Below, one piece after another: positions 58,200 through 64,000 of a stretch of DNA of 64,000 nt. The DNA comes from Saccharothrix espanaensis DSM 44229. GTDB lineage: Bacteria; Actinomycetota; Actinomycetes; Mycobacteriales; Pseudonocardiaceae. The notes beneath the pieces are model-generated. The model was not told the origin of the DNA. It worked only from the letters and a program-made list of their open reading frames with translations, and did no database searches. A program made the position numbers and the translations under genes. Numbering within the stretch: position 1 is the stretch's first letter; each line of letters starts with the position of its first letter. Where the stretch lies: the NCBI RefSeq assembly GCF_000328705.1, contig NC_019673.1, forward strand, positions 4,216,001 to 4,280,000, given 5' to 3'.

Positions 58200-58236
58200 G
58201 AGGCCGGCTCGCGGAGGTCGGTTCGCCGCACCGGGT

Positions 58237-59436
58237 TCATCCCCAGCGCAGCCGCAGCTCGTCCAGCGACCAGATCATGGTGGCCCGCTCCTGTGGCGCC
58301 TTGGCGAGCTCGTAGTCGGGGATCAGCCGGTGCCACTCCTGGAGGAGCAGCGCCATCTCCTGACGGGCCAGGTGCGCGCCCAGGCAGGTGTGCCGGCCCG
58401 CGCCGAACGACAGGTGCCGCGCGCCCCGCCGGTCCAGGTCGACCTCGGTGGCGTGGCGGTAGGCCCGTTCGTCCCGCCCGGCGGCCGCCAGCGAGAACAC
58501 CGCGACGTCGCCGGCGCGCACCGGGCAGCCCTGGAACTCGGCGTCCCGGGTGGCCTTGCGGGTCGGCGTGGCGATCGGGTAGACCCGCATGCCCTCCTCG
58601 ACCATCCCCGGCACCAGCGACGGGTCGCGCACCAGCCGCAGCCGGTCGTCCGGGTGGGTGGCCAGGTGGAACGCCGTCCACGTCAGCTGGCTCGCGGTCG
58701 TCTCCAGCGCCGCGCCGAGCACCGTCATCAGGCAGTTCACCAGGTCCTCGTCCGACGGCGGCACCCCGTCGATCCGCCAGCACGCCGCAGCGGCCACGAT
58801 GTCGGTGCGCGCCGGGTCGGGGTGCCGCCGGCAGCGCTCCAGCAGCTCGCCGAGGTAACCGGTCATCTCGGCGGCGGCGGTCTGCTGCGTCTTCCTGGCC
58901 TGCTCGGGGTCGTCGCCGCGGAAGTGCAGCCCGTCGGTCCACTCCAGGAACCGCCCCACGTCCTCCGGGGCGACGCCCATGATCGGCAGGAACGCCGCCG
59001 AGGTGAACACCTTCGCCACGTCGGCCAGGAAGTCGCACTCGCCGCGCGGTCGGACACCGTCCACTGTGGACGCGGCGAGCCGGCGCTGGTCGTCTCGCAT
59101 GGCGCGGACCCGGCCGGGGGTGAACCACGCGGCGAGCAGTCGCCGCCAGGCGGTGTGCCGGTCGCCGTCGAGCTGGATGGGCACCATGACCCGGTCCGGC
59201 TCGGGTTCGAACGGGAACACCGCGGAACTGGACCACAGATCGGCTTGGCGCAGTCCGTCGGCGACGGCGTCGTGGTCGGTGAACACCCGGTAGCCCTGCG
59301 CGTCCTCGGTGTGCAGGGCGGGTCGCGCGTGCGCCCGGTGCTCGTCCATCTCCTCGAAGGCGGTCATGGCGGGCGCCGGCGGGCGCAAGGTCGTGTAGTC
59401 GCGGACCGGGCAGGTGGCCTGTTCCGTAGCCTCCAC
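58237..59436 (-). CDS. Cytochrome P450
   Basis: This is a 399-residue protein from GTG 59436, preceded by GAGGAGG. The I-helix motif is GAALETT, the K-helix EEGMRVYP and the heme loop FGAGRHTCLGAHLAR. The N-terminal CPVRDYTTLRPPAPA region is short. The K-helix has an ExxR motif (EGMR), normal for the fold. A tailoring oxidase, downstream of the E2 gene on the same strand but with its own upstream region. Confidence 0.92.
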   Translation of the reverse strand: MEATEQATCPVRDYTTLRPPAPAMTAFEEMDEHRAHARPALHTEDAQGYRVFTDHDAVADGLRQADLWSSSAVFPFEPEPDRVMVPIQLDGDRHTAWRRLLAAWFTPGRVRAMRDDQRRLAASTVDGVRPRGECDFLADVAKVFTSAAFLPIMGVAPEDVGRFLEWTDGLHFRGDDPEQARKTQQTAAAEMTGYLGELLERCRRHPDPARTDIVAAAACWRIDGVPPSDEDLVNCLMTVLGAALETTASQLTWTAFHLATHPDDRLRLVRDPSLVPGMVEEGMRVYPIATPTRKATRDAEFQGCPVRAGDVAVFSLAAAGRDERAYRHATEVDLDRRGARHLSFGAGRHTCLGAHLARQEMALLLQEWHRLIPDYELAKAPQERATMIWSLDELRLRWG

Positions 59437-59492
59437 TTGGCGTCTCCTCCTCGCTCCCCCTGATCAACGCTAGGCCGGCCCCTGCGGCGTCG

Positions 59493-59535
59493 GCATATGC
59501 GATCGTGTGGTTTGAACGGTCGTCCACGACCGTTC
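59493..59535. promoter_or_regulatory. Perfect 22-bp palindrome and weak shared motif between E2 and P450 genes
   Basis: GAACGGTCGT (59514-59523) and ACGACCGTTC (59526-59535) are a perfect inverted repeat with a 2-nt centre, 24 nt after the E2 stop. It could terminate the dehydrogenase operon or be an operator for the P450. GCATATGCGATCGTGTG (59493-59509) matches the shared motif at about 11 of 17 positions. Confidence 0.45.
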
Positions 59536-59558
59536 GGAGCAGCCGGAGAACCGGGGGA

Positions 59559-60563
59559 TCAGCCCAGGTCGGAGGGAGATTCCAGGTCGGAGCCGACAGC
59601 GGAGAGGAACCGGGAGGCCAGTTCGCCGTCGATCACCCGGTGGTCGAAGGAGAGGGCGAGCGTGACCACCTGGCGCAGCGCGAGCCGGCCCTCGTGCGCC
59701 CACGGCCGTTCGGCGATGCGGCCCAGCGCGAGGATCACCGTCTCGCCCGGCACCAGGATCGGCGTGCCGGCGTCGGTGCCGAAGATCCCGGGATTGCTGA
59801 TGGTCAGGGTGCCGCCGACGAGTTCGTGCGGCTCGGTGGTGCCCTCACGCGCGCGCCCGACCAGGTCCGACAAGGCGCGCGCCAGTTCGGGCAGGGACAG
59901 GGTGTGCGCGTCCTTCACGTTGGGCACCAACAACCCCCGGTCGGTCGCCACGCCCACCCCGAGGTGCACCGGGCGCTTCAGCACGATCTCGCCGGTGTCG
60001 TCGTCCCACGACGCGTTCACCTCGCGGTGGTCGGCCACCGCCCGCACGACGGCCCGTGCCACCAGCAACAGCGGCGACACCCGGACGTCGGCGAACTCGG
60101 GCCGTTCGCGCAACTCCCGCACCAACTCCATCGTGGGCGTCACGTCGACCTGCAACCACGTCGTCACGTGCGGGGCGGTGAACGCGGACTTGACCATCGC
60201 GGCGGCCGTCCGGGCGCGGACCCCGGTGGCGTGCACCCGTTCCTCGTCCACGACGGCCTTGCGCCGACGCCGCACGGGCCGGGACTCCTTGACGCCGTAA
60301 CCGACCAGCAACGGGTCGCCACCGACGTCCACGGTGAGCAGCGGCGCGCCGACGTCGACCGTCGTCCCTTCCCCGTGCAGCACCTCGACCACCGTGCCTT
60401 CCATCGGCGACGGCAGTTCGACCAGCGCTTTCGCCGTCTCGACCTCGACCACCACCTGGTCGACCGCGACGACGTCGCCCGGTTCCACCCGCCACGCCAC
60501 CACCACGGCCTCGGTGAGGCCCTCGCCGACGTCCGGGAGCCGGAACTGCCTCTGCTCACCCAC
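59559..60563 (-). CDS. 2-oxoacid dehydrogenase E2 (acyltransferase) lacking the peripheral-subunit-binding domain
   Basis: This is a 334-residue protein. The lipoyl domain covers residues 5-80 with the lipoyl-Lys at 45 (VETAKALVEL). The catalytic domain starts near residue 115 (ARTAAAMVKSAFTAPHV) and ends with the active-site LSFDHRVIDG (His308). The 35-residue peripheral-subunit-binding domain that normally lies between them and docks E3 or E1 is missing; only a short basic linker remains. It sits 3 bp after E1beta. It would transfer an acyl group from E1 to CoA. Confidence 0.9.
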   Translation of the reverse strand: MGEQRQFRLPDVGEGLTEAVVVAWRVEPGDVVAVDQVVVEVETAKALVELPSPMEGTVVEVLHGEGTTVDVGAPLLTVDVGGDPLLVGYGVKESRPVRRRRKAVVDEERVHATGVRARTAAAMVKSAFTAPHVTTWLQVDVTPTMELVRELRERPEFADVRVSPLLLVARAVVRAVADHREVNASWDDDTGEIVLKRPVHLGVGVATDRGLLVPNVKDAHTLSLPELARALSDLVGRAREGTTEPHELVGGTLTISNPGIFGTDAGTPILVPGETVILALGRIAERPWAHEGRLALRQVVTLALSFDHRVIDGELASRFLSAVGSDLESPSDLG

Positions 60564-60566
60564 TCG

Positions 60567-61541
60567 TCACCACCGGAAGGTTCGGTCGACCGCGTCCAGG
60601 ATCCGGTCGAGATCGGGGAGGTAGTGCTCCTCCAAGCGCGACGGGGGATAGGGCACGGCGAACCCGCCCACCCGCAGCACCGGCGCGGACAGCACGCCGA
60701 AGCACCGCTCGGTGACGCGTGCCGCCAACTCCGCGCCGTAACCGCCGAACACCGGAGCCTCGTGGACCACCACGCACCGCCCCGTGGACCGCACCGCCGC
60801 GACCACGGTCTCCTCGTCCAACGGGTTCAGCGACCGCAGGTCCACCACCTGGATCGACCGCTCCTCGTCCGCCTCGGCGGCCAGCAGGCACGTCGACACG
60901 CTCGGCCCGTAGGTCAACAACGTCACGTCGGTGCCGTCGCGCACCACCGTCGCCCGGTCGACGCCGGCGTCCACGGGCTCGTCGAGCGTGACGGGACCCT
61001 TGTCCCAGTAGCGCCGCTTGGGTTCGAAGAACACCACCGGGTCCGGGCAGTCCACCGCGCGCCGCACCATGGCGTACGCGTCGGCGGGGTTGGAGCAGGT
61101 GACCACCCGCAGGCCGCCGGTGTGCGTGAAGTACGCCTCGGGCGACTCGCCGTGGTGCTCGGCCGCGCCGATGCCGCCGCCGTACGGGATGCGGATCACC
61201 ACCGGCAGCTCCAGCCGGCCGCGCGACCGCGACCGCATCTTGGCCAGCTGCGAGGTGATCTGGCTGAACGCCGGGAACACGAACCCGTCGAACTGGATCT
61301 CGCACACCGGGCGGAACCCGCGCAGCGCCAACCCGATCGCCGTGCCGACGATGCCCGACTCGCCCAGCGGGGTGTCGACCACCCGGTCCGGGCCGAACTC
61401 GCCCTGCAGGCCGTCGGTCACCCGGAAGACGCCGCCCAGCGCGCCGACGTCCTCGCCCATCACCAGCACCGAGGGGTCGTCGGCCAGCGCGCGGCGCAGC
61501 CCCTCGTTGATGGCCTTGCCCAACCCGATGGCGGCGGTCAC
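60567..61541 (-). CDS. 2-oxoacid dehydrogenase E1 beta subunit
   Basis: This is a 324-residue protein starting at GTG 61541, which overlaps the E1alpha stop (GTGA). Signatures are GEDVGALGGVFRVTDGL, TPLGESGIVGTAIGLAL, CEIQFDGFVFPAFSQI, AAEHHGESPEAYFTH and VVHEAPVFGGYGAEL. The length and motifs match the branched-chain (Bkd) rather than the pyruvate type. With E1alpha it decarboxylates 2-oxoacids using thiamine diphosphate. Confidence 0.93.
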   Translation of the reverse strand: MTAAIGLGKAINEGLRRALADDPSVLVMGEDVGALGGVFRVTDGLQGEFGPDRVVDTPLGESGIVGTAIGLALRGFRPVCEIQFDGFVFPAFSQITSQLAKMRSRSRGRLELPVVIRIPYGGGIGAAEHHGESPEAYFTHTGGLRVVTCSNPADAYAMVRRAVDCPDPVVFFEPKRRYWDKGPVTLDEPVDAGVDRATVVRDGTDVTLLTYGPSVSTCLLAAEADEERSIQVVDLRSLNPLDEETVVAAVRSTGRCVVVHEAPVFGGYGAELAARVTERCFGVLSAPVLRVGGFAVPYPPSRLEEHYLPDLDRILDAVDRTFRW

Positions 61542-62671
61542 CGCTGGTCCTCGAAGGTGTCGAGGTAGGCCAGGTAGTCCGCGCGCTCGGCGGCCACGGC
61601 CGGGTGCTCGGCGGCGTAGGTGTTGTCCCAGATGGACTCCACGGCGGGCTCCGGCAGCGCGATCACCCGCCGGCGCAGGTCGGCCGCGACGTCGTCGGCC
61701 TCGGTGTCGACCGCGGCGAAGAAGTCCCGGTCGGCGAACCGGCTCCGGGTCAGGTAGGCGCGGACGCGGTGGATCGGGTCCTTGCGCCGCCACCGCTCGA
61801 CCTCGGCCGCCGACCGGTAGCGGGTCGGGTCGTCGGTCGTGGTGTGGCCGCCCATCCGGTAGGTGAACGCCTCCACCAGCGACGGCCCGCCGCCCGCGCG
61901 CGCCCGGTCCATGGCCTGCCGGGTCACCGCGAGGCACGCCAGCACGTCGTTGCCGTCGACCCGCACGCCGGGGAAGCCGAACCCGTCCGCGCGGCGGCGC
62001 AACGGGATCGCCGACTGCGTGCGCACGTGCTCGGAGATCGCGTACTGGTTGTTCTGGCAGAAGAACACGATCGGGGCGTGCTGCGCGCTCGCCCAGACGA
62101 ACGCCTCGTTCACGTCGCCCTGGCTCATCGCGCCGTCACCGAAGTACGCGATCACCGCGTCCCGTCCGCTGTCCCGGTTCACGCCCATCGCGTACCCGGT
62201 GGCGTGCAGGGCGTGCGCGCCGATGACGATCGTGTAGAGGTGGAAGTTGTGCCGACGCGGGTCCCAGCCCATGTGGTAGACGCCGCGGAAGTGGCCCAGC
62301 ACCTCGGCCATGTCGACGCCCCGGCACCACGCCACGCCGTGCTCGCGGTAGGTGGGGAACGCCATGTCGCCCGGCGCGAGCGCCCGGCCGGAGCCGACCT
62401 GCGCGGCCTCCTGGCCCGCCAGCGACGCCCACACCGCGAGTTCGCCCTGCCGGGCCAGCGCCAGCGCCTGGGTGTCGACCCGGCGCACCACGACCAGGTC
62501 GCGGTACAGGTCGGCGATCGCGGAATCGCTGATGTCCAAGGGGAAGTCGGGGTGTTCGACACGCTCGCCGGACGGGGTGAGCAGCTGCACGGGGTCGGGC
62601 TCGTCGCCCGCGGTGTCGGGGGCGCGGCCGGATCGCGTCGCGGAGCGCCCGGTGGCGGGGACGATGGTCAT
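61538..62671 (-). CDS. 2-oxoacid dehydrogenase E1 alpha subunit
   Basis: This is a 377-residue protein from ATG 62671. The thiamine-diphosphate motif is IAYFGDGAMSQGDVNEAFVWAS followed by FFCQNNQYAIS (GDG...NN). SLAGQEAAQVGS, PTYREHGVAW and YRMGGHTTTDDPTRYRS are branched-chain E1alpha-like. It probably makes isobutyryl-, isovaleryl- or 2-methylbutyryl-CoA, or an unusual acyl-CoA, for the pathway. It heads the E1alpha-E1beta-E2 operon. No E3 gene is present, so it must borrow the housekeeping one. Two shared motifs lie upstream. Confidence 0.93.
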   Translation of the reverse strand: MTIVPATGRSATRSGRAPDTAGDEPDPVQLLTPSGERVEHPDFPLDISDSAIADLYRDLVVVRRVDTQALALARQGELAVWASLAGQEAAQVGSGRALAPGDMAFPTYREHGVAWCRGVDMAEVLGHFRGVYHMGWDPRRHNFHLYTIVIGAHALHATGYAMGVNRDSGRDAVIAYFGDGAMSQGDVNEAFVWASAQHAPIVFFCQNNQYAISEHVRTQSAIPLRRRADGFGFPGVRVDGNDVLACLAVTRQAMDRARAGGGPSLVEAFTYRMGGHTTTDDPTRYRSAAEVERWRRKDPIHRVRAYLTRSRFADRDFFAAVDTEADDVAADLRRRVIALPEPAVESIWDNTYAAEHPAVAAERADYLAYLDTFEDQR

Positions 62672-62750
62672 GGAGTAACTCCACTTCGGTCGCGGAGCCG
62701 CCGTGCGCTCGGGCGGACGTTCCCAGCCTGGCACCGGCGGAATCGGCCGC

Positions 62751-62792
62751 GCACCTCCGACATTGCGGCTGATCCCGCAACCCGGGAGATGG
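62751..62792. promoter_or_regulatory. Shared cluster motif, two copies in opposite orientation, before E1alpha
   Basis: GCACCTCCGACATTGCG (62751-62767) on the plus strand and CCATCTCCCGGGTTGCG (62792-62776) on the minus strand lie 80-121 bp upstream of the E1alpha start. Confidence 0.5.
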
Positions 62793-62795
62793 CTT

Positions 62796-63044
62796 TCAGG
62801 CGAGCCCGAACAGCTCGCGCAGGGCGTCGGCGAGGTCCGTCCCGCCCGCTTGCTCGACGCGGGACGCGGGCAGGCGGAGCAGGTGGTCCACGACCCGTTG
62901 CACGGTCGCCTCCAGCTCTTCGCGCAGCGGGCCGTCCACGGTGGGCAGCCGGCCGCGCAACCGCGCCAGCTCGGCTTCCACGACGGTGGCGGCCCGCGCG
63001 CGCAGCGCCGTGACCTCGGGTGCCCTGCCGATGGTCGCGGTCAC
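62796..63044 (-). CDS. Stand-alone glutamyl-tRNA reductase dimerisation-domain protein
   Basis: This is an 82-residue protein from GTG 63044, overlapping the chorismate-mutase-like stop by 4 bp (GTGA). The sequence ([50 protein letters not shown]) matches only the C-terminal dimerisation domain of HemA (PF00745). The catalytic and NADPH-binding domains are absent. It cannot reduce glutamyl-tRNA. The tight coupling suggests it works with the chorismate-mutase-like partner, perhaps as a helical binding or assembly subunit (inference). Confidence 0.8.
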   Translation of the reverse strand: MTATIGRAPEVTALRARAATVVEAELARLRGRLPTVDGPLREELEATVQRVVDHLLRLPASRVEQAGGTDLADALRELFGLA

Positions 63045-63325
63045 GACGCACCACGCCGCCCGGCCGAACCCATGGACCGGTTGCGGGACAACGCGAGCAG
63101 GACCAGCGCGAGTCGGTGACCCTCGTGGCCGAGCGCGCCGAACCGGGCGACGACGTCGAGTTCGTCCTTGAGCACCGCGCGGGTGCCGCCGGCCTGGAGT
63201 CGCGCGTCGGCCAGACTCGCCGCGGAGTCGACGCGTGCGGTCACCAGGCGGACGATCTCGCCGTCCAGCCGGTCGATCTCCTCGCGCAGCGGTGGCACTG
63301 CGCCACCAGGTGCCGGCTCGTCCAC
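63041..63325 (-). CDS. Chorismate-mutase-like (AroQ-fold) protein, active site degenerate
   Basis: This is a 94-residue protein from GTG 63325 with GAGGAGG upstream. [31 protein letters not shown] is the AroQ helix H1. By alignment to E. coli chorismate mutase, Arg11 and Arg28 equivalents remain. The Lys39 position is Asp (LADAR), the Asp48/Arg51/Glu52 region is altered (LKDELDVV) and the Gln88 region differs. A normal Claisen rearrangement is doubtful; it may act on another chorismate-like substrate or bind one. It is coupled to the HemA-dimerisation-domain protein. Confidence 0.75.
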   Translation of the reverse strand: MDEPAPGGAVPPLREEIDRLDGEIVRLVTARVDSAASLADARLQAGGTRAVLKDELDVVARFGALGHEGHRLALVLLALSRNRSMGSAGRRGAS

Positions 63326-63407
63326 GGTGCCGCGCCTCCTCTGCGGTGAGAGGTTCTCCGGGCTCCTGACGCCCGGAGACCATCGTCACACCCGCACCGG
63401 GCCGCCG

Positions 63408-63424
63408 GCATCCTCTGCCGTGCT
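63408..63424. promoter_or_regulatory. Weak shared cluster motif before the chorismate-mutase-like gene
   Basis: GCATCCTCTGCCGTGCT lies 83-99 bp upstream of the start at 63325, at the same distance as in the other units but with a poorer match. Confidence 0.35.
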
Positions 63425-63465
63425 GGATCGGCCCCTGCGTGCGGCATCCGGCCCCGCACAGCGGA

Positions 63466-63496
63466 AAGGCCGTCCACCTCGGCGGTGGGCGGCCTT
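63466..63496 (-). terminator. Terminator hairpin after the SnoaL-like gene
   Basis: AAGGCCGTCCACC (63466-63478) pairs with GGTGGGCGGCCTT (63484-63496), 13 bp with one G-T pair and a 5-nt loop, 56 nt past the SnoaL-like stop. A direct repeat of CGGTCGGGTCAGGTG lies between the hairpin and the gene. Confidence 0.75.
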
Positions 63497-63551
63497 CCGG
63501 TCGTGGTTCGCGGTCGGGCGTCGGCGGTCGGGTCAGGTGCTGTCGGTCGGG

Positions 63552-63980
63552 TCAGGTGTTGGCGGGGCTGTTCTGGTAGGTGGCCAGCCGCCACTCGCCG
63601 TCCTGCTTGACGACCACCCAGGAGCCGCGGATCGCGCGCTCGGCGGTGACCTCGGTGTCGCCGGGCGCGAGGACGCCGCCCTCGGTCACCAGGATGCCGA
63701 AGTCCGGGCCGAACAGGCGCAGGTCCAGCGGGGTGCCGGCCACCGTGGTACCCCGGTACGGGCCCTCGAACGCGGCGGCCATGAACTCGCGGATCTCGTT
63801 GCGCCCCTTGCGGTACAGGCCGGGCAGGATCATCACGCCGTCCTCGGTGAACAGGTCCGCGATGGCGCTCGCGTCGTGCAGCGCCCAGCCCGCGATCATC
63901 CGCTGGGGCAGTGCCGCGATGGCGGCCTGGTCGGCCTTGCTCGGTCCGGTGTGGACGGTCATGCGCTGGTCGGTCGTCAT
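63552..63980 (-). CDS. SgcJ/EcaC-like SnoaL-fold protein
   Basis: This is a 142-residue protein with GAGGAGAGG before ATG 63980. NTF2-like fold: QRMIAGWALHDASAIADLFT, DGVMILPGLYRKGRNEIREF, and a C-terminal RGSWVVVKQDGEWRLATYQNSPAN. This combination is typical of the SgcJ/EcaC group (DUF4440-like). SgcJ is a conserved accessory protein of the C-1027 enediyne cluster. Its own promoter lies past the window edge, so the cluster probably continues to the right. Confidence 0.85.
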   Translation of the reverse strand: MTTDQRMTVHTGPSKADQAAIAALPQRMIAGWALHDASAIADLFTEDGVMILPGLYRKGRNEIREFMAAAFEGPYRGTTVAGTPLDLRLFGPDFGILVTEGGVLAPGDTEVTAERAIRGSWVVVKQDGEWRLATYQNSPANT

Positions 63981-64000
63981 GCCTCTCCTCGGTTCCTGGT

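Noticed and set aside
62796..63044. Truncated hemA pseudogene
   Set aside because: It has a clean GTG start overlapping the upstream gene, an uninterrupted frame covering exactly one domain, and no trace of catalytic-domain sequence upstream. A coupled small gene fits better.

Overview
The window is very GC-rich actinobacterial DNA. Third-position G/C bias, common GTG starts, ATGA/GTGA stop-start overlaps, LuxR-family ATPase regulators and a dense biosynthetic region all fit a filamentous actinomycete of the Pseudonocardiaceae (Saccharothrix, Lentzea or Actinosynnema-like). That placement is inference from style and gene content, not from a marker gene.

Region 1 (1-35,060) is chromosomal housekeeping and accessory DNA. 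It holds a 5'-truncated ATP-grasp ligase, small secreted and VOC proteins, a methyltransferase and an odd tRNA-Cys-like gene. A TetR/metallo-beta-lactamase divergon follows, then two tandem ABC-F ATPases, the first behind a possible leader peptide and the second frameshifted. Next come a GH3 hydrolase, a large LuxR ATPase regulator followed by a 7-bp repeat array and a decayed copy of its own 3' end, a trypsin-like protease and a large secreted esterase. Two badly decayed genes (AAA+/TPR and NB-ARC/TPR) flank a D,D-carboxypeptidase. Three two-component systems, an FtsX/MacB-type ABC transporter, an IclR regulator and a repeat protein fill the rest.

Region 2 (about 35,100-64,000, probably continuing past the right edge) is a biosynthetic gene cluster. 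Its core is a one-module iterative type I polyketide synthase of the 6-methylsalicylate/orsellinate type, whose ketoreductase looks dead and whose ketosynthase carries a four-copy 27-bp repeat. Around it are a free-standing NRPS adenylation-thiolation protein lacking the usual amino-binding Asp, a free condensation enzyme, an HpaB-type flavin hydroxylase, a catechol-type O-methyltransferase, three P450s, an FAD monooxygenase, an acyl-CoA-dehydrogenase-fold oxidase and an epoxide hydrolase. Two DUF899 thioredoxin-like proteins, an alpha/beta hydrolase, an ABM monooxygenase, an MFS exporter and an ECF sigma factor with a SnoaL tail complete the middle. At the right end lie a branched-chain 2-oxoacid dehydrogenase set (E1alpha, E1beta and an E2 lacking the peripheral-subunit-binding domain), an overlapping pair made of a degenerate chorismate mutase and a stand-alone glutamyl-tRNA-reductase dimerisation domain, and a SgcJ/EcaC-like SnoaL protein.

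Inferred logic: the PKS makes an aromatic acid, and the A-T protein loads a separate aryl or unusual acid that HpaB and the methyltransferase decorate. The condensation enzyme joins units, the 2-oxoacid dehydrogenase supplies a short branched acyl-CoA, and the P450s and flavoenzymes finish the product. Several accessory families (epoxide hydrolase, HpaB-type hydroxylase, free C enzyme, SgcJ-like protein, aromatic iterative PKS) also occur in nine-membered enediyne clusters, but no enediyne PKS is present in the window.

The most distinctive new signal is a 17-bp motif, roughly GCAYCTCCCGGNNTGCG, read by eye upstream of six transcription units of the cluster, often as a pair. It probably marks the regulon of an unseen pathway regulator.
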